From NCBI GenBank assembly GCA_013151235.1, contig JAADIO010000071.1, positions 1 through 12,481 on the forward strand: a stretch of DNA of 12,481 nucleotides, given 5' to 3'. Both the position numbers and the translations under genes were made by a program. Numbering within the stretch: position 1 is the first letter of the stretch; every line of letters starts with the position of its first letter. Positions 1-8,176 of this stretch are shown piece by piece. This DNA is from Deltaproteobacteria bacterium. GTDB lineage: Bacteria; CG2-30-53-67. The notes under the pieces are model-generated. The model ran no database searches. It saw nothing but the letters and a program-made list of their open reading frames with translations, and was not told the origin of the DNA.

Positions 1-1143
1 GACGGGACCAACCTGGAGTTTTCCCATAACGAAAGGGCAGAAGCCGCAAAGGGGGCGGATACCCGGACGATCGAAGCGCTGGAACACGCAGCGGGACGGA
101 TCCGGCGCTTTCATGAAAAACAGCGGGAATCGACGTGGTCCGAGCGGGACGACGACGGCGTTGAATTGGGGCAGATCATCCGCCCCCTGAAACGGGTGGG
201 CATCTATGTCCCCGGCGGGAAGGCCTCTTACCCCTCGTCGGTCCTGATGAATGCCGTAACCGCAAAAGTGGCCGGGGTCTCCGAGATCATCATGGTCACG
301 CCGACCCCGAATGGGGAGATCAACCCTTACGTCCTCGCCGCCGCCCGGATCGCCGGAGTGGACCGGATCTTCCGGATCGGCGGCGCCCAGGCCGTGGCCG
401 CCCTGGCCTACGGGACCGAAAGGATTCCTCAGGTGGACAAGATCGTAGGGCCCGGCAACATTTACGTCGCCCTGGCGAAAAAGCTCGTCTTCGGCCTGGT
501 CGACATAGACATGATTGCCGGCCCGAGCGAAATCCTGGTCCTCGCGGACGAGACCGCCGATCCCGGGTTCATCGCCGCCGATCTCCTCTCACAGGCGGAA
601 CATGACGAACTGGCCTGGCCGATCCTGGTCGCGACTTCCCGGTCCCTCATTGATGCCGTGGAGAAAGCCATCGAAAAACAGCTTGAGGAACTGCCCCGCC
701 GGGAGATCGCCCGGAAATCCCTCGACCGCTTCGGCTCTCTCATCTTCGTGCCCAATCTCGAAAAAGGCGCCGAGGTAGCCAACGCCATCGGTCCGGAACA
801 CTTAGAGGTGATGACTGCCGTACCGAAGGAGATCCTGGGCAGTCTGGAAAACGCCGGCGCCATCTTCTGCGGCCCCTTTACCCCGGAGCCGGTGGGAGAT
901 TACATGGCCGGGCCGAACCATGTCCTCCCCACGGGCGGGACCTCCCGCTTCTTCTCTCCCCTCCATGTGGGGGATTTCTATAAACGTTCCAGCCTCCTCT
1001 CTTTTACCGAGGCGGGCTTCCGTAAAATCGCCGACGATACGATCCGGCTGGCGGAACTGGAAGGGCTGCCGGGGCACGCCCGTTCCGTCCGTATCCGCAA
1101 GGATGCAATGAAAGGAGAGACTGCCGATGAGTCATCCCCTTGA
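1..1143 (+). CDS. hisD: Histidinol dehydrogenase, 5' end cut by the window edge
   Basis: HisD carries out the last two steps of histidine synthesis in the cytoplasm, oxidising L-histidinol to histidinal and then to histidine with NAD+ and a bound zinc ion. The reading frame is open from base 1, so 380 residues are visible. By alignment to the usual length of about 430, some 50-60 N-terminal residues lie outside the window. A TTG at 166 is internal, not the start: family-type sequence (DGTNLEFSHNERAEAAKGAD) precedes it. Visible hallmarks, numbered within the fragment, are VGIYVPGG near 66-73, GPGNIY near 150, SQAEHD with zinc ligands Gln198 and His201, the catalytic pair Glu266-His267 in GPEHLEV, zinc-ligand Asp300 in VGDYMAGPNH, and His359 near the C-terminus. 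All catalytic and metal residues appear intact. It overlaps hisC by 17 bp, indicating one operon. The family is certain. Confidence 0.97.
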   Translation, partial: DGTNLEFSHNERAEAAKGADTRTIEALEHAAGRIRRFHEKQRESTWSERDDDGVELGQIIRPLKRVGIYVPGGKASYPSSVLMNAVTAKVAGVSEIIMVTPTPNGEINPYVLAAARIAGVDRIFRIGGAQAVAALAYGTERIPQVDKIVGPGNIYVALAKKLVFGLVDIDMIAGPSEILVLADETADPGFIAADLLSQAEHDELAWPILVATSRSLIDAVEKAIEKQLEELPRREIARKSLDRFGSLIFVPNLEKGAEVANAIGPEHLEVMTAVPKEILGSLENAGAIFCGPFTPEPVGDYMAGPNHVLPTGGTSRFFSPLHVGDFYKRSSLLSFTEAGFRKIADDTIRLAELEGLPGHARSVRIRKDAMKGETADESSP

Positions 1144-2203
1144 ACACCTGCGGCCGGAGATCCGGGCCCTCTCCCCCTACACGATCTCCCATACTGAGGC
1201 ACGGATCAAGCTCGATGCCAACGAGAACCCCTTCGGACCATCAGAGAAGATTCGGCGTGAAATCCGGGAGGTCCTCGACCGGATCGCCGTCAACCGTTAT
1301 CCCGACCCCGCCGCCACGGAGCTGAAGGCGGTCATCGCAAAATTTCTGCGGATCCCGGCAGACCGGTTGCTCTTAGGGAACGGATCGGACGAACTAATCG
1401 GTTATCTCATCACCACCTTTGCCGGCAAAGGAAACGGGGTTCTCTACCCCGCCCCCACCTTCTCCATGTACGGAATTATCGCCGCAGCCTTCGGGCAGAA
1501 GCGGATTGAAGTCCCTCTGGATGCCCATTTCAAGATCGACCCGGACCGTCTGACATCAACCATTCACGAAGCCTCGCCGGAAATCATCTTCCTTGCCTCG
1601 CCGAACAACCCAACGGGCCGGGAGTTTCCGGAAGAAGTTATTCTTTCCCTGCTGGAGGAATCAGGGGCCGTGGTCGTTCTCGATGAAGCCTATATTGACT
1701 TCTCCGGACATGCGGGTTCTCTTCCTCTCCTCGACCGGTATCCGAACCTCATTATTCTCCGAACCCTCTCCAAGATCGGAATGGCCTCCCTCCGTCTCGG
1801 GATCCTGACGGCCGCCCCCGAAATCCTCCGGGAAATCGAGAAGGTGCGCCTCCCCTATAACGTCAACACCTTCTCGCAGGCGGCGGCGACGGTCCTGCTC
1901 GGGCATGAAGAATCGCTTCGGACACAGATCGAAACGATCGTCTCCGAACGGGCCCGGCTCTTTTCCGCTCTGTCGCAAATCCCACAGATCACACCGATTC
2001 CTTCCACGGCGAACTTCATCCTTTTCCGAACAGATGAAGCAGACCGTCTCTTTAACTCCCTCCTGAATGCCGGGATTCTGATCCGCAACCTGAACATCCC
2101 CGGCCCCCTTGCGGGATCTCTTCGGGTGACCATCGGTACACCGGAGGAAAATCACGAATTCATTTGCCATCTTCAAAATTTTTTTCAGGGAGAGAAATCA
2201 TGA
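1127..2203 (+). CDS. hisC: Histidinol-phosphate aminotransferase
   Basis: HisC is a PLP-dependent fold-type I aminotransferase that converts imidazole-acetol phosphate and glutamate to L-histidinol phosphate and 2-oxoglutarate. The 358-residue length is normal. Visible motifs are [11 protein letters not shown] (29-39), the glycine loop LLGNGSDEL (82-90), SPNNPTG (158-164), the PLP-ring aspartate in LDEAYIDF (185-192), the Schiff-base lysine Lys216 in RTLSKIGM, and the phosphate-binding arginine in SLRLGI (221-226). The ATG at 1127 is preceded by a good ribosome-binding site, GGAGAG, about 8 nt upstream and inside hisD, so the 17-bp overlap with hisD looks real. The stop overlaps the hisB start (ATGA). 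A related PLP enzyme, cobD, lies 2.3 kb away on the other strand, but the HisC assignment is favoured by position between hisD and hisB. Confidence 0.96.
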   Translation: MSHPLEHLRPEIRALSPYTISHTEARIKLDANENPFGPSEKIRREIREVLDRIAVNRYPDPAATELKAVIAKFLRIPADRLLLGNGSDELIGYLITTFAGKGNGVLYPAPTFSMYGIIAAAFGQKRIEVPLDAHFKIDPDRLTSTIHEASPEIIFLASPNNPTGREFPEEVILSLLEESGAVVVLDEAYIDFSGHAGSLPLLDRYPNLIILRTLSKIGMASLRLGILTAAPEILREIEKVRLPYNVNTFSQAAATVLLGHEESLRTQIETIVSERARLFSALSQIPQITPIPSTANFILFRTDEADRLFNSLLNAGILIRNLNIPGPLAGSLRVTIGTPEENHEFICHLQNFFQGEKS

Positions 2204-2790
2204 CACGGCGCGCAAAGATTGACCGGAAAACCGGCGAAACATCCATCAAAGTCACCCTGAAATTAGACGGCAAAGGAACCTACAAGATCCAGACCCCCAT
2301 TCCCTTTCTGAACCACATGCTGGAACTCTTTACCCGGCACGGTCTCTTTGATATCGACCTCTCCGCCACGGGTGATACGGAGGTCGATTTTCACCACACC
2401 GTAGAGGATGTCGGCATTTGCCTCGGCAAGGCATTCGACAAGGCCCTCGGGGAAAAGAAAGGAATCTGCCGCTATGGTCACGCAGCCGTCCCCATGGACG
2501 AGACCCTGACCCAGGTCACCATCGATCTCTCCGGAAGGCCCTACCTTAAATTCCGGGCGGAACTTCCGAAAGAGAAGGTCGGTGAATTCGACCTGGAACT
2601 GGCCGAAGAGTTTTTCCGGGCCTTCACCAATCACATCAAGGCAAACCTCCACATCAATCTTCTCTACGGAGAAAACCTCCACCATATCCTCGAATCAATA
2701 TTCAAGGCCACGGCCCGGGCACTGCGGCAGGCCACAGGGAAGGATCCCGGACAGGCCGGCATCCCCTCCACCAAGGGGGTGTTGGAGTGA
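2200..2790 (+). CDS. hisB: Imidazoleglycerol-phosphate dehydratase
   Basis: HisB here is the stand-alone dehydratase (no N-terminal histidinol-phosphatase domain). It removes water from imidazole-glycerol phosphate to give imidazole-acetol phosphate, the substrate of HisC, using manganese. It has 196 residues, the usual length of the monofunctional form. Metal- and substrate-binding motifs are present: [14 protein letters not shown] (35-48), [14 protein letters not shown] (63-76), [10 protein letters not shown] (92-101), [18 protein letters not shown] (149-166, including the HHxxE motif) and the C-terminal STKGVLE. The start is taken at ATG 2200, which overlaps the hisC stop (ATGA) and has AGGGAGAG a few bases upstream. 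An upstream start at 2164 would add 12 unconserved residues and is less likely. The stop codon lies in the left arm of a probable terminator hairpin. Confidence 0.96.
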   Translation: MTRRAKIDRKTGETSIKVTLKLDGKGTYKIQTPIPFLNHMLELFTRHGLFDIDLSATGDTEVDFHHTVEDVGICLGKAFDKALGEKKGICRYGHAAVPMDETLTQVTIDLSGRPYLKFRAELPKEKVGEFDLELAEEFFRAFTNHIKANLHINLLYGENLHHILESIFKATARALRQATGKDPGQAGIPSTKGVLE

Positions 2791-2824
2791 ATTCCCAAGG
2801 AAGCTCGGTGCAAATTCACTTTTT
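2786..2824 (+). terminator. Probable intrinsic terminator of the histidine operon
   Basis: The arm AGTGAATT (2786-2793) is perfectly complementary to AATTCACT (2813-2820), giving an 8-bp stem with a 19-nt loop. The right arm runs into TTTTT and then GTTTTG. The left arm contains the hisB stop codon, so transcript end and gene end are fused. The stem is AT-rich and the loop long, so strength is uncertain. The position at the end of a gene and the T tail support the call. Confidence 0.45.
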
Positions 2825-2913
2825 GTTTTGCCTTTGATCCCGCCTTTTCGCATCGGCTGAACAGGAACCTGAATCAATCCGGGAAATCGGGCAAAATCCT
2901 GCTGTTTTTATTA

Positions 2914-2942
2914 TTGCCCGCTCGAAACAACTCTGTTATTAT
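2914..2942 (+). promoter_or_regulatory. Candidate sigma70 promoter for the diguanylate cyclase gene
   Basis: TTGCCC (2914-2919) and TATTAT (2937-2942) are separated by exactly 17 bp, with more TA-rich sequence just downstream (TATATAC), in a distinctly AT-rich island (about 2900-2990) of an otherwise GC-rich window. It would give a leader of roughly 50 nt before the ATG at 3001. No cyclic-di-GMP riboswitch core was recognised in the leader. The call rests on motif match and position only. Confidence 0.4.
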
Positions 2943-3000
2943 ATACATAAATAGTTCATCTACTTTCACCTTATTAATCTACATTTACGGCGGCAACCGG

Positions 3001-4425
3001 ATGGATAACAAAGCAAAAATCCTCATTGTCGATGACAGTGAATCAATACGGCAAAACCTTGCGGCAATACTGACCAAAGAAGGGTATTCCATCACAACTG
3101 CCGAAAACGGCGCGACCGGCCTGCAGAAAATCAAGGTCGGGCATCCGGATCTTGTGATTCTCGATCTGGTGATGCCGACGCTGGACGGAATGAAGGTCTG
3201 CAATGCCATGAAAGGGGATCCGGAACTGAAGAAAATCCCCGTCCTCATGAACACCTCCAAAGGAAGCAAGGATGATATCATCCAGGGGCTCGAAGCAGGG
3301 GCCAACGACTATATCGTCAAACCTTTTCATGAAGAGGAACTGCTTGCCCGGGTCCATTCCCTGCTTCGCTCCGGCAGCATGGTAAAACAACTCGAACGGG
3401 ACAAACTGGACCTGCTGGCAATCCTGGAAATCAGTAATGCAATCACCTCCACCCTCGATTCCAGGGAGGTTCTCTATTCCATTGTCAAGAAGATCTCCGA
3501 AATTATTCATGTGATACGCTGCTCCATCGTCCGGATCGACTCCAATGAGTCCAAAGGATATGTGGTCGCCACCAATGAGGATCCCAATATTTACAATCTG
3601 GTTATCGACCTGAAGAAGTATCCCGAAATCAATGAAGCACTTCAAACCCGGGAGATCGTTATCATCAACGATACGGCGAAAGATCCCATTGTCGGCCCGG
3701 TACGGGAGGTTCTCTCCCGGATCAACATTCATTCCCTCCTGGTCCTGCCGGTCATTATGAAACAGAACGTAATCGGCACACTTCTGTTACGAACCTCACG
3801 GAAAGAACATGCCTTCACGGAACGGGAGATCCAGCTCTGCCAGATCGTGGCCAATGCCTCGGCAAACGCCCTGATCAACGCCTCGCTCTTCGAATCAATG
3901 GAGCTGGCCAATATTCAGCTTGAGCGTCTCGCGACGACCGACGGGCTGACAAACATTTTCAACCACCGCTATTTTTATATGCGGCTTGATGAGGAATTCA
4001 ACCGGTCGGAACGGTACCGGACACCACTCTCCGTCATTATGAGTGATGTAAACAACTTCAAAACGATCAACGATACCTATGGGCACCGGACGGGAGACCT
4101 CATTCTTAAGGAACTGGCCCGGATTCTCAAGACAAGCATCCGGAAGAGCGATATCGTTGCCCGGTATGGAGGAGACGAATTCGTGATTCTTCTTCCACAG
4201 ACCGACCGGAAAGGCGCTGAAGCCGAAGCCGCCCGGATCATCAAGGCCATCTCCGAGCACAAATTTACCTCGATGGAAGGTCTTTCTCCCACGATCAGTC
4301 ACGGGATCTCCACCTATCCCGACCCGAAGATCACAAAGGCAGATGACCTCGTAAAACTTGCAGACCGTCAGCTCTACATTCTCAAGAATGAACAGAAGAA
4401 AGACCTGGTGGCCCCCCACCGATAA
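3001..4425 (+). CDS. Response-regulator diguanylate cyclase (REC-GAF-GGDEF)
   Basis: This 474-residue cytoplasmic signalling protein probably makes cyclic di-GMP from two GTP when its receiver domain is phosphorylated. Residues 5-122 are a CheY-like receiver with the acidic pair Asp11-Asp12, phospho-acceptor Asp55 in ILDLVMP, Thr85 and Lys107 in the YIVKPF motif. Residues about 135-300 form a GAF-type sensor domain with no ligand evident. Residues about 305-465 are the cyclase, with TTDGLTNIFNHRYF, a metal aspartate at 349, INDTYGHRTGD, and GGDEF at 390-394. An RxxD inhibitory site (Arg381-Asp384) sits five residues before GGDEF, as in PleD, so product feedback is expected. The more common DID/DVD pattern reads DVN (residue 351). 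The start is the ATG at 3001, next to the receiver domain. An in-frame TTG at 2914 falls in the candidate promoter. There is no clear Shine-Dalgarno, no transmembrane segment and no adjacent histidine kinase. Confidence 0.93.
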   Translation: MDNKAKILIVDDSESIRQNLAAILTKEGYSITTAENGATGLQKIKVGHPDLVILDLVMPTLDGMKVCNAMKGDPELKKIPVLMNTSKGSKDDIIQGLEAGANDYIVKPFHEEELLARVHSLLRSGSMVKQLERDKLDLLAILEISNAITSTLDSREVLYSIVKKISEIIHVIRCSIVRIDSNESKGYVVATNEDPNIYNLVIDLKKYPEINEALQTREIVIINDTAKDPIVGPVREVLSRINIHSLLVLPVIMKQNVIGTLLLRTSRKEHAFTEREIQLCQIVANASANALINASLFESMELANIQLERLATTDGLTNIFNHRYFYMRLDEEFNRSERYRTPLSVIMSDVNNFKTINDTYGHRTGDLILKELARILKTSIRKSDIVARYGGDEFVILLPQTDRKGAEAEAARIIKAISEHKFTSMEGLSPTISHGISTYPDPKITKADDLVKLADRQLYILKNEQKKDLVAPHR

Positions 4426-4456
4426 ATATTTTCCCCACCTGATTCCGAAGGAAAAA

Positions 4457-5539
4457 TCAGACAAACCTTCGAACCACCGCCTGAAAAGTCTCGAGCAAAA
4501 GGCCGTTCTCCTCGGAAGAACGGATGGCGATTCGAAAAAAACGGGGGCCGAGTCCGGAAAAGGAAGCACAGTTCCGGACGAGAATCCCGGCACGAAGAAG
4601 GGCGCCGAAAAGCCGGTCCGGTTCCGGCATGGGGGAAGAAGTTTCCAGTAGAAGAAAGTTGGCCGATGAGGGAAAAACCCGCACACCCGGCAGGGATGCA
4701 AGCCTTCCGACCAAGACGGCCCTCTCTGCATCAATGAGCTCAAGGGTCCTCTCCCGGTATTCAGCGTCATCAAGCGCCGCAGCCACGGCGGCGCCCGCAA
4801 GGCGGTTCATGGTCCAGGGCTCCTGGCATGCGCCGATCCTCCTGACCAGCACCCCGTCTCCATAAATCGCCCCCGCACGCAGTCCGGGGATCCCGTAGAA
4901 CTTCGTGAAGGAACGAAGAACCAGGAGGTTCGGAAACTCCTTCACACGATGCCGGACCGACCCGTCCGGGACGAAGTCGATGAAGGCCTCATCGCAAAGC
5001 ACAATGATTCCCCGGTCCGCCGCCGCATCCACGACCATGAGAACCTCTTCAGCAGAAAGGAGCCCCCCCGTCGGGTTATTGGGGTTGCAGAGGACAAGCA
5101 GATCTATTTTCTCCGACAGCGCGTCAATCAACCTTCCGGGATCGAGCCGGAACGACTCTTCGGCAATCAGGGGAAAAGAGACAACCCCGCATCCGGCGAG
5201 TCTCAGTGCCCGCCCGTAATCGGAGAAGGATGGGACCGGGACCAGCGCCCGCCTCGGCGACAAGACCCTCGGCACAAGGTAGACAAACTCACTGCTTCCG
5301 TTGCCGACAAGTACGTTCTCAACAGAGAGGTTCCCCTCCCCGGCCAGGCGCTCACGCAGCGTCATCCCGTCGATCTCGGGATAGTGGACAAGCCGGTCCA
5401 TCCCGTCGAGGATAGCCTTGAGCGCCCCTTTCGGCGGCCCCAGCGGATTGATCGAGGCCGAGAAATCGAGGATCTCTTCCTCTGGAATCCCGCAGGCCTT
5501 CGAGATCTCCCGAAGGTTCCCGCCATGTTGTTGAATCAT
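4457..5539 (-). CDS. cobD: L-threonine-O-3-phosphate decarboxylase (cobalamin aminopropanol arm)
   Basis: This is a PLP enzyme of the HisC-like aminotransferase family. CobD (Salmonella naming; CobC in Pseudomonas) decarboxylates threonine phosphate to (R)-1-amino-2-propanol phosphate, which CbiB joins to the corrin ring. The length is 360 residues. HGGNL at 5-9, typical of CobD rather than HisC, is present, followed by DFSASINPLGPP (25-36), GNGSSEF (79-85), CNPNNPTGG (151-159), CDEAFIDF (182-189), the Schiff-base lysine Lys213 in RSFTKFYGIPGLR, and SSANFLLLE near the C-terminus. The ATG at 5539 has AGGGGA 5-6 nt upstream. It is the last gene of the cobalamin series and converges on the diguanylate cyclase gene, with only 31 bp between the stops. 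The alternative, a second histidinol-phosphate aminotransferase, is less likely given the HGGNL start and the cbiB/cbiP neighbours. Confidence 0.92.
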   Translation of the reverse strand: MIQQHGGNLREISKACGIPEEEILDFSASINPLGPPKGALKAILDGMDRLVHYPEIDGMTLRERLAGEGNLSVENVLVGNGSSEFVYLVPRVLSPRRALVPVPSFSDYGRALRLAGCGVVSFPLIAEESFRLDPGRLIDALSEKIDLLVLCNPNNPTGGLLSAEEVLMVVDAAADRGIIVLCDEAFIDFVPDGSVRHRVKEFPNLLVLRSFTKFYGIPGLRAGAIYGDGVLVRRIGACQEPWTMNRLAGAAVAAALDDAEYRERTLELIDAERAVLVGRLASLPGVRVFPSSANFLLLETSSPMPEPDRLFGALLRAGILVRNCASFSGLGPRFFRIAIRSSEENGLLLETFQAVVRRFV

Positions 5540-5556
5540 CGGTTTCCCCTGGCTTG

Positions 5557-5645
5557 TTTTTCTCTGCGACCTCCGCGTCTTTGCGGTGATTGCTTTTCAG
5601 CTTTGATTTTATCTTGAGTCTTTTCCCCGTGCTCTCCGTGGTGAA
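5557..5645. repeat. Intergenic CACGGAG-type degenerate repeats between cbiB and cobD
   Basis: The 133-bp gap between cbiB and cobD holds two related units. Read on the minus strand, one (5621-5645) begins TTCACCACGGAGAGCACGGG. The other (5557-5590) begins AATCACCGCAAAGACGCGGA and continues GGTCGCAGAGAAAA. Both show the CACnnnGAnnnCnCGGAG pattern with AAAGC-type ends. The second unit is closely similar in sequence and flank to the unit at 8177-8211. No gene was recognised here. The frame opening 2 nt after the cbiB stop encodes only repeat-like peptide (HHGEHGE). Confidence 0.7.
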
Positions 5646-5672
5646 TGCTTTTTGTTTTTTCAATTTTCATCT

Positions 5673-6620
5673 TTACCGCAGCATCAGCGCGAGCACCCCC
5701 GCCATCGCCATCAGGAAGAAGGCGCCGTACATCAACTGCACGGCCCCCCGGACGGCACCGGGAGTCAGGGGGCGGACCGGTTCCCCGATCACCGGTTTCT
5801 CGATCATGACTCCTCCGTAGAAATTCCTGCCGCCGAGCTGAATGCCGAGCGCTCCTGCGGCGGCGGCCTCGGGGATCCCCGCATTGGGACTTGAATGTTT
5901 CCGCCCGTCCCGCCGGAGGATTCTGAAGGCATCCCGGCCCGATCCTTTCCACAGGAATGAGACAACCACCAGGAGGAGCCCCGTAACCCGGGCGGGGATA
6001 AAGTTCACCAGGTCGTCGAAACGGGCCGGGAAAAAACCGAGATCCCGGCAGGCCTCGTCTTTGTACCCCAGCATGGAGTCGAGGGTGTTCACCGCCTTGT
6101 AGGCCATGGCGAGGGGCGCGCCTCCGAGGATCAGATAGAAGAGGGGAGCGATCACCCCGTCGGAGCTGTTCTCGGCGACGGTCTCCACGGCAGCCCGGAT
6201 GATCCCTTCCCGGGAAAGTACGGACGTGTCCCGACCGACGATCCCGGAAAGCTCCCGCCGCGCCTTTTCAAGATCCTCTTCCCGGAGAGCCTTCTCAACC
6301 TTCGCCGCCTCGCGGTGCAGCGTCCGGGCGGCCAGCGTGGTCCAGGCGAGGAAGACCGAGAGAAGCGAGCCAAACCAAGGATGGAGAACCGAAGCGGCTT
6401 TTACAACAAAGAAGGTCGTCTCGAAGGAGAAGACAACCACGATCAGGACGATCCCCCCTCCGGCAATCCGGTGTCCCCAACCGGGCCGGGTGAGCTTCCG
6501 TGCCGCCTTTTCGAGTATAACGATCAGACGGCCCATGAGGACAACGGGGTGGGGAAACCATTCCGGATCGCCCAGCAGGAGATCGAGCATGCAGGCGGCA
6601 AGAAGCGCTAAAGGCGGCAT
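5673..6620 (-). CDS. cbiB: Adenosylcobinamide-phosphate synthase, membrane protein
   Basis: CbiB (CobD in Pseudomonas naming) is an integral membrane enzyme that attaches aminopropanol phosphate, the CobD product, to adenosylcobyric acid. The length is 315 residues, normal for the family. Family motifs are the N-terminal DLLLGDPEWFPHPVVLMG (13-30), ETVAENSSDGVIAPLFY (146-162), YKAVNTLDSMLGYK (174-187), IPARVT (208-213) and SSPNAGIPEAAAAGALGI (243-260). Hydrophobic stretches likely to span the membrane are at about 1-17, 55-78, 84-98, 212-224 and 294-314. The ATG at 6620 overlaps the end of cbiP by 13 bp and is preceded by GGGAGAAGAG, so the two genes are translationally coupled. Downstream are repeats and then cobD, whose product feeds this enzyme. 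Confidence 0.96.
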   Translation of the reverse strand: MPPLALLAACMLDLLLGDPEWFPHPVVLMGRLIVILEKAARKLTRPGWGHRIAGGGIVLIVVVFSFETTFFVVKAASVLHPWFGSLLSVFLAWTTLAARTLHREAAKVEKALREEDLEKARRELSGIVGRDTSVLSREGIIRAAVETVAENSSDGVIAPLFYLILGGAPLAMAYKAVNTLDSMLGYKDEACRDLGFFPARFDDLVNFIPARVTGLLLVVVSFLWKGSGRDAFRILRRDGRKHSSPNAGIPEAAAAGALGIQLGGRNFYGGVMIEKPVIGEPVRPLTPGAVRGAVQLMYGAFFLMAMAGVLALMLR

Positions 6621-8125
6621 CTCTTCTCCCGGGCAAGGCCGGCCATGTTACGGATCGCCTCAAGATCGACGTGCTCCCGGAAGAGCCCGGCCAGGCGGTC
6701 AAAGGCCGCCTCCTTGCGGCTTCCGTAGTCCTGCCCCCCGGCGGCGACATCGTTGTTCTTTTTCAAACCGGACAGAAACCACCGGGTGAAAGAAGCATTC
6801 TCGAAAATACCGTGGAGATAGCTCCCCCAGAGGTTCCCGCTCCCGTTGATCCATCCCTCTTCGTCATTCACCGGCCTGCCGTTCCGCTCAATGATCCGGA
6901 AAAGGCTTCGGCACCTCCCCGTTGCAACGCTCCTTCCCATGTGGATCTCGTACCCCTCCAGCTCCTCCGTCCCCCCTGCCATGACCGCGCGGACACGGGC
7001 CGTGATCTTCTCCGGCACAAGGACCGTTCGGAAGGGGAGGAGGGCCAGTCCTTCCGCCTTCACGCGGCGGCTCTCCACGCCGCCCGGATCCTCCACGCAC
7101 TCCCCGAGCATCTGGAATCCCCCGCAGATCCCGGCAACGGTCCCGCCCCGCCTCGCGAAGTCCCGGATCGACGCGGCAAGACCGCTCTTTCCGAGAAAGT
7201 CGAGATCCCCCAGGGTGTCCTTGCTCCCCGGCAGGATCACGGCATCGCAGGTATCGACAACACCGGGATCCTCAAGATAGATAACCTCCACCCCGTCGAT
7301 CCCCCCGAGGGGATCGAAATCGGTATAGTTGGAGATCCGGGGAAGGCGGACGACACCGATGGTCAGCCCCGGTCCGTTGCCGGCAACCGCTTTGCCTTCC
7401 AGCGCTACGCTGTCCTCCTCCTCGATCCCGAGATCGGCACACCAGGGAAGGACGCCCAGGACCCGTTTGCCCGCCCGCCCTTCAATCTGCCTCAAACCGG
7501 GCGCAAGGAGAGACGGGTCCCCCCGGAACTTGTTGATGAGAAGACCGGAAACGCGGTCACGCCACGGCCGGGGAAGAAGCATCAGGGTCCCCAGGAGGGA
7601 GGCAAAGACCCCGCCCCGGTCGATGTCGGCCACAAGGAGGACCGGGGCATCGGCCATTTCGGCCGTCCGCATATTGACGATATCCCGGTCCATCAGGTTG
7701 ATCTCGGCGGGACTTCCCGCCCCTTCGATCACGATGAGATCGAACCCGGCGGCCAGGGTCTCGTAGGCCTCCCGGACCAGTGCGACAGCCTTCTCCTTGA
7801 GGTCATAGTATCCCCGTGCCGTGAAGTTCCCCACGGGGCGGCCCATGAAGATCACCTGGGAGCCGGAGTCGGTCGTCGGCTTGAGGAGTATCGGGTTCAT
7901 CGCCGCCACCGGTTCGATCCCCGCCGCCTCGGCCTGAACCGCCTGGGCCCGGCCGATCTCGAGCCCCTCCTTCGTCACGTAGGAGTTGAGGGCCATGTTC
8001 TGGGCCTTGAAGGGAGCGACCCGCACCCCCTCCTGCGCAAAGATCCGGCAGAGGGCGGCGGTCACAATGCTCTTGCCTACATTCGATGCCGTCCCCTGAA
8101 CCATGATCGATTTACACCGTTTCAT
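6608..8125 (-). CDS. cbiP: Adenosylcobyric acid synthase (glutamine-hydrolysing)
   Basis: CbiP (CobQ) performs four ATP- and glutamine-dependent amidations on adenosylcobyrinic acid a,c-diamide, giving adenosylcobyric acid, the substrate of CbiB. The 505 residues fit the family. The N-terminal half is a dethiobiotin-synthetase-like ATP domain with the P-loop GTASNVGKS (11-19), KAQNMALNSYV (40-50), LLKPTTDSGSQVI (80-92), VIEGAGSPAEINL (132-144) and ADIDRGGVFAS (166-176). The C-terminal half is a class I glutamine amidotransferase with VILPGSKDT (296-304), the nucleophile Cys334 in GICGGFQMLG, GYEIHMG (391-397) and His438 in YLHGIF. The ATG at 8125 sits at the expected family start, with AAGGG about 10 nt upstream. 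It is separated from the upstream cbiH by a 659-bp repeat-rich gap, so whether cbiP shares a promoter with the cbiT-cbiH group is open. Confidence 0.97.
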   Translation of the reverse strand: MKRCKSIMVQGTASNVGKSIVTAALCRIFAQEGVRVAPFKAQNMALNSYVTKEGLEIGRAQAVQAEAAGIEPVAAMNPILLKPTTDSGSQVIFMGRPVGNFTARGYYDLKEKAVALVREAYETLAAGFDLIVIEGAGSPAEINLMDRDIVNMRTAEMADAPVLLVADIDRGGVFASLLGTLMLLPRPWRDRVSGLLINKFRGDPSLLAPGLRQIEGRAGKRVLGVLPWCADLGIEEEDSVALEGKAVAGNGPGLTIGVVRLPRISNYTDFDPLGGIDGVEVIYLEDPGVVDTCDAVILPGSKDTLGDLDFLGKSGLAASIRDFARRGGTVAGICGGFQMLGECVEDPGGVESRRVKAEGLALLPFRTVLVPEKITARVRAVMAGGTEELEGYEIHMGRSVATGRCRSLFRIIERNGRPVNDEEGWINGSGNLWGSYLHGIFENASFTRWFLSGLKKNNDVAAGGQDYGSRKEAAFDRLAGLFREHVDLEAIRNMAGLAREKRCRL

Positions 8126-8176
8126 TAACTTTCGACCCTTCCCATCTTTGAGGGTTCGTCTCTGTCATGTTCTTGC

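Noticed and set aside
166-1143. hisD starting at TTG 166.
   Set aside because: The frame is open and shows histidinol-dehydrogenase sequence back to base 1, so the true start is outside the window.
2900-3000. A cyclic-di-GMP riboswitch in the leader of the GGDEF gene.
   Set aside because: The leader is short and AT-rich, with no GEMM-like core recognisable.
4439-4460. Hairpin CTGATT/AATCAG between the convergent diguanylate cyclase and cobD genes, as a shared terminator.
   Set aside because: The stem is short (6 bp, 8 bp with G-U pairs on the minus transcript), includes the cobD stop codon, and has no T-run after it on either strand.
5536-5671. A small minus-strand frame beginning 2 nt after the cbiB stop (MKIEKTKS...HHGEHGE).
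   Set aside because: The peptide is a direct reading of the CACGGAG repeats, a familiar source of spurious small proteins, and it lacks a credible ribosome-binding site.
6671-8128. A 485-codon open frame on the + strand opposite cbiP.
   Set aside because: It is the mirror of a certain CbiP gene in GC-rich DNA. Its translation is rich in Pro, Arg, Asp and His and shows no domain. Similar long frames opposite cbiH, cbiF and the diguanylate cyclase gene are rejected for the same reason.
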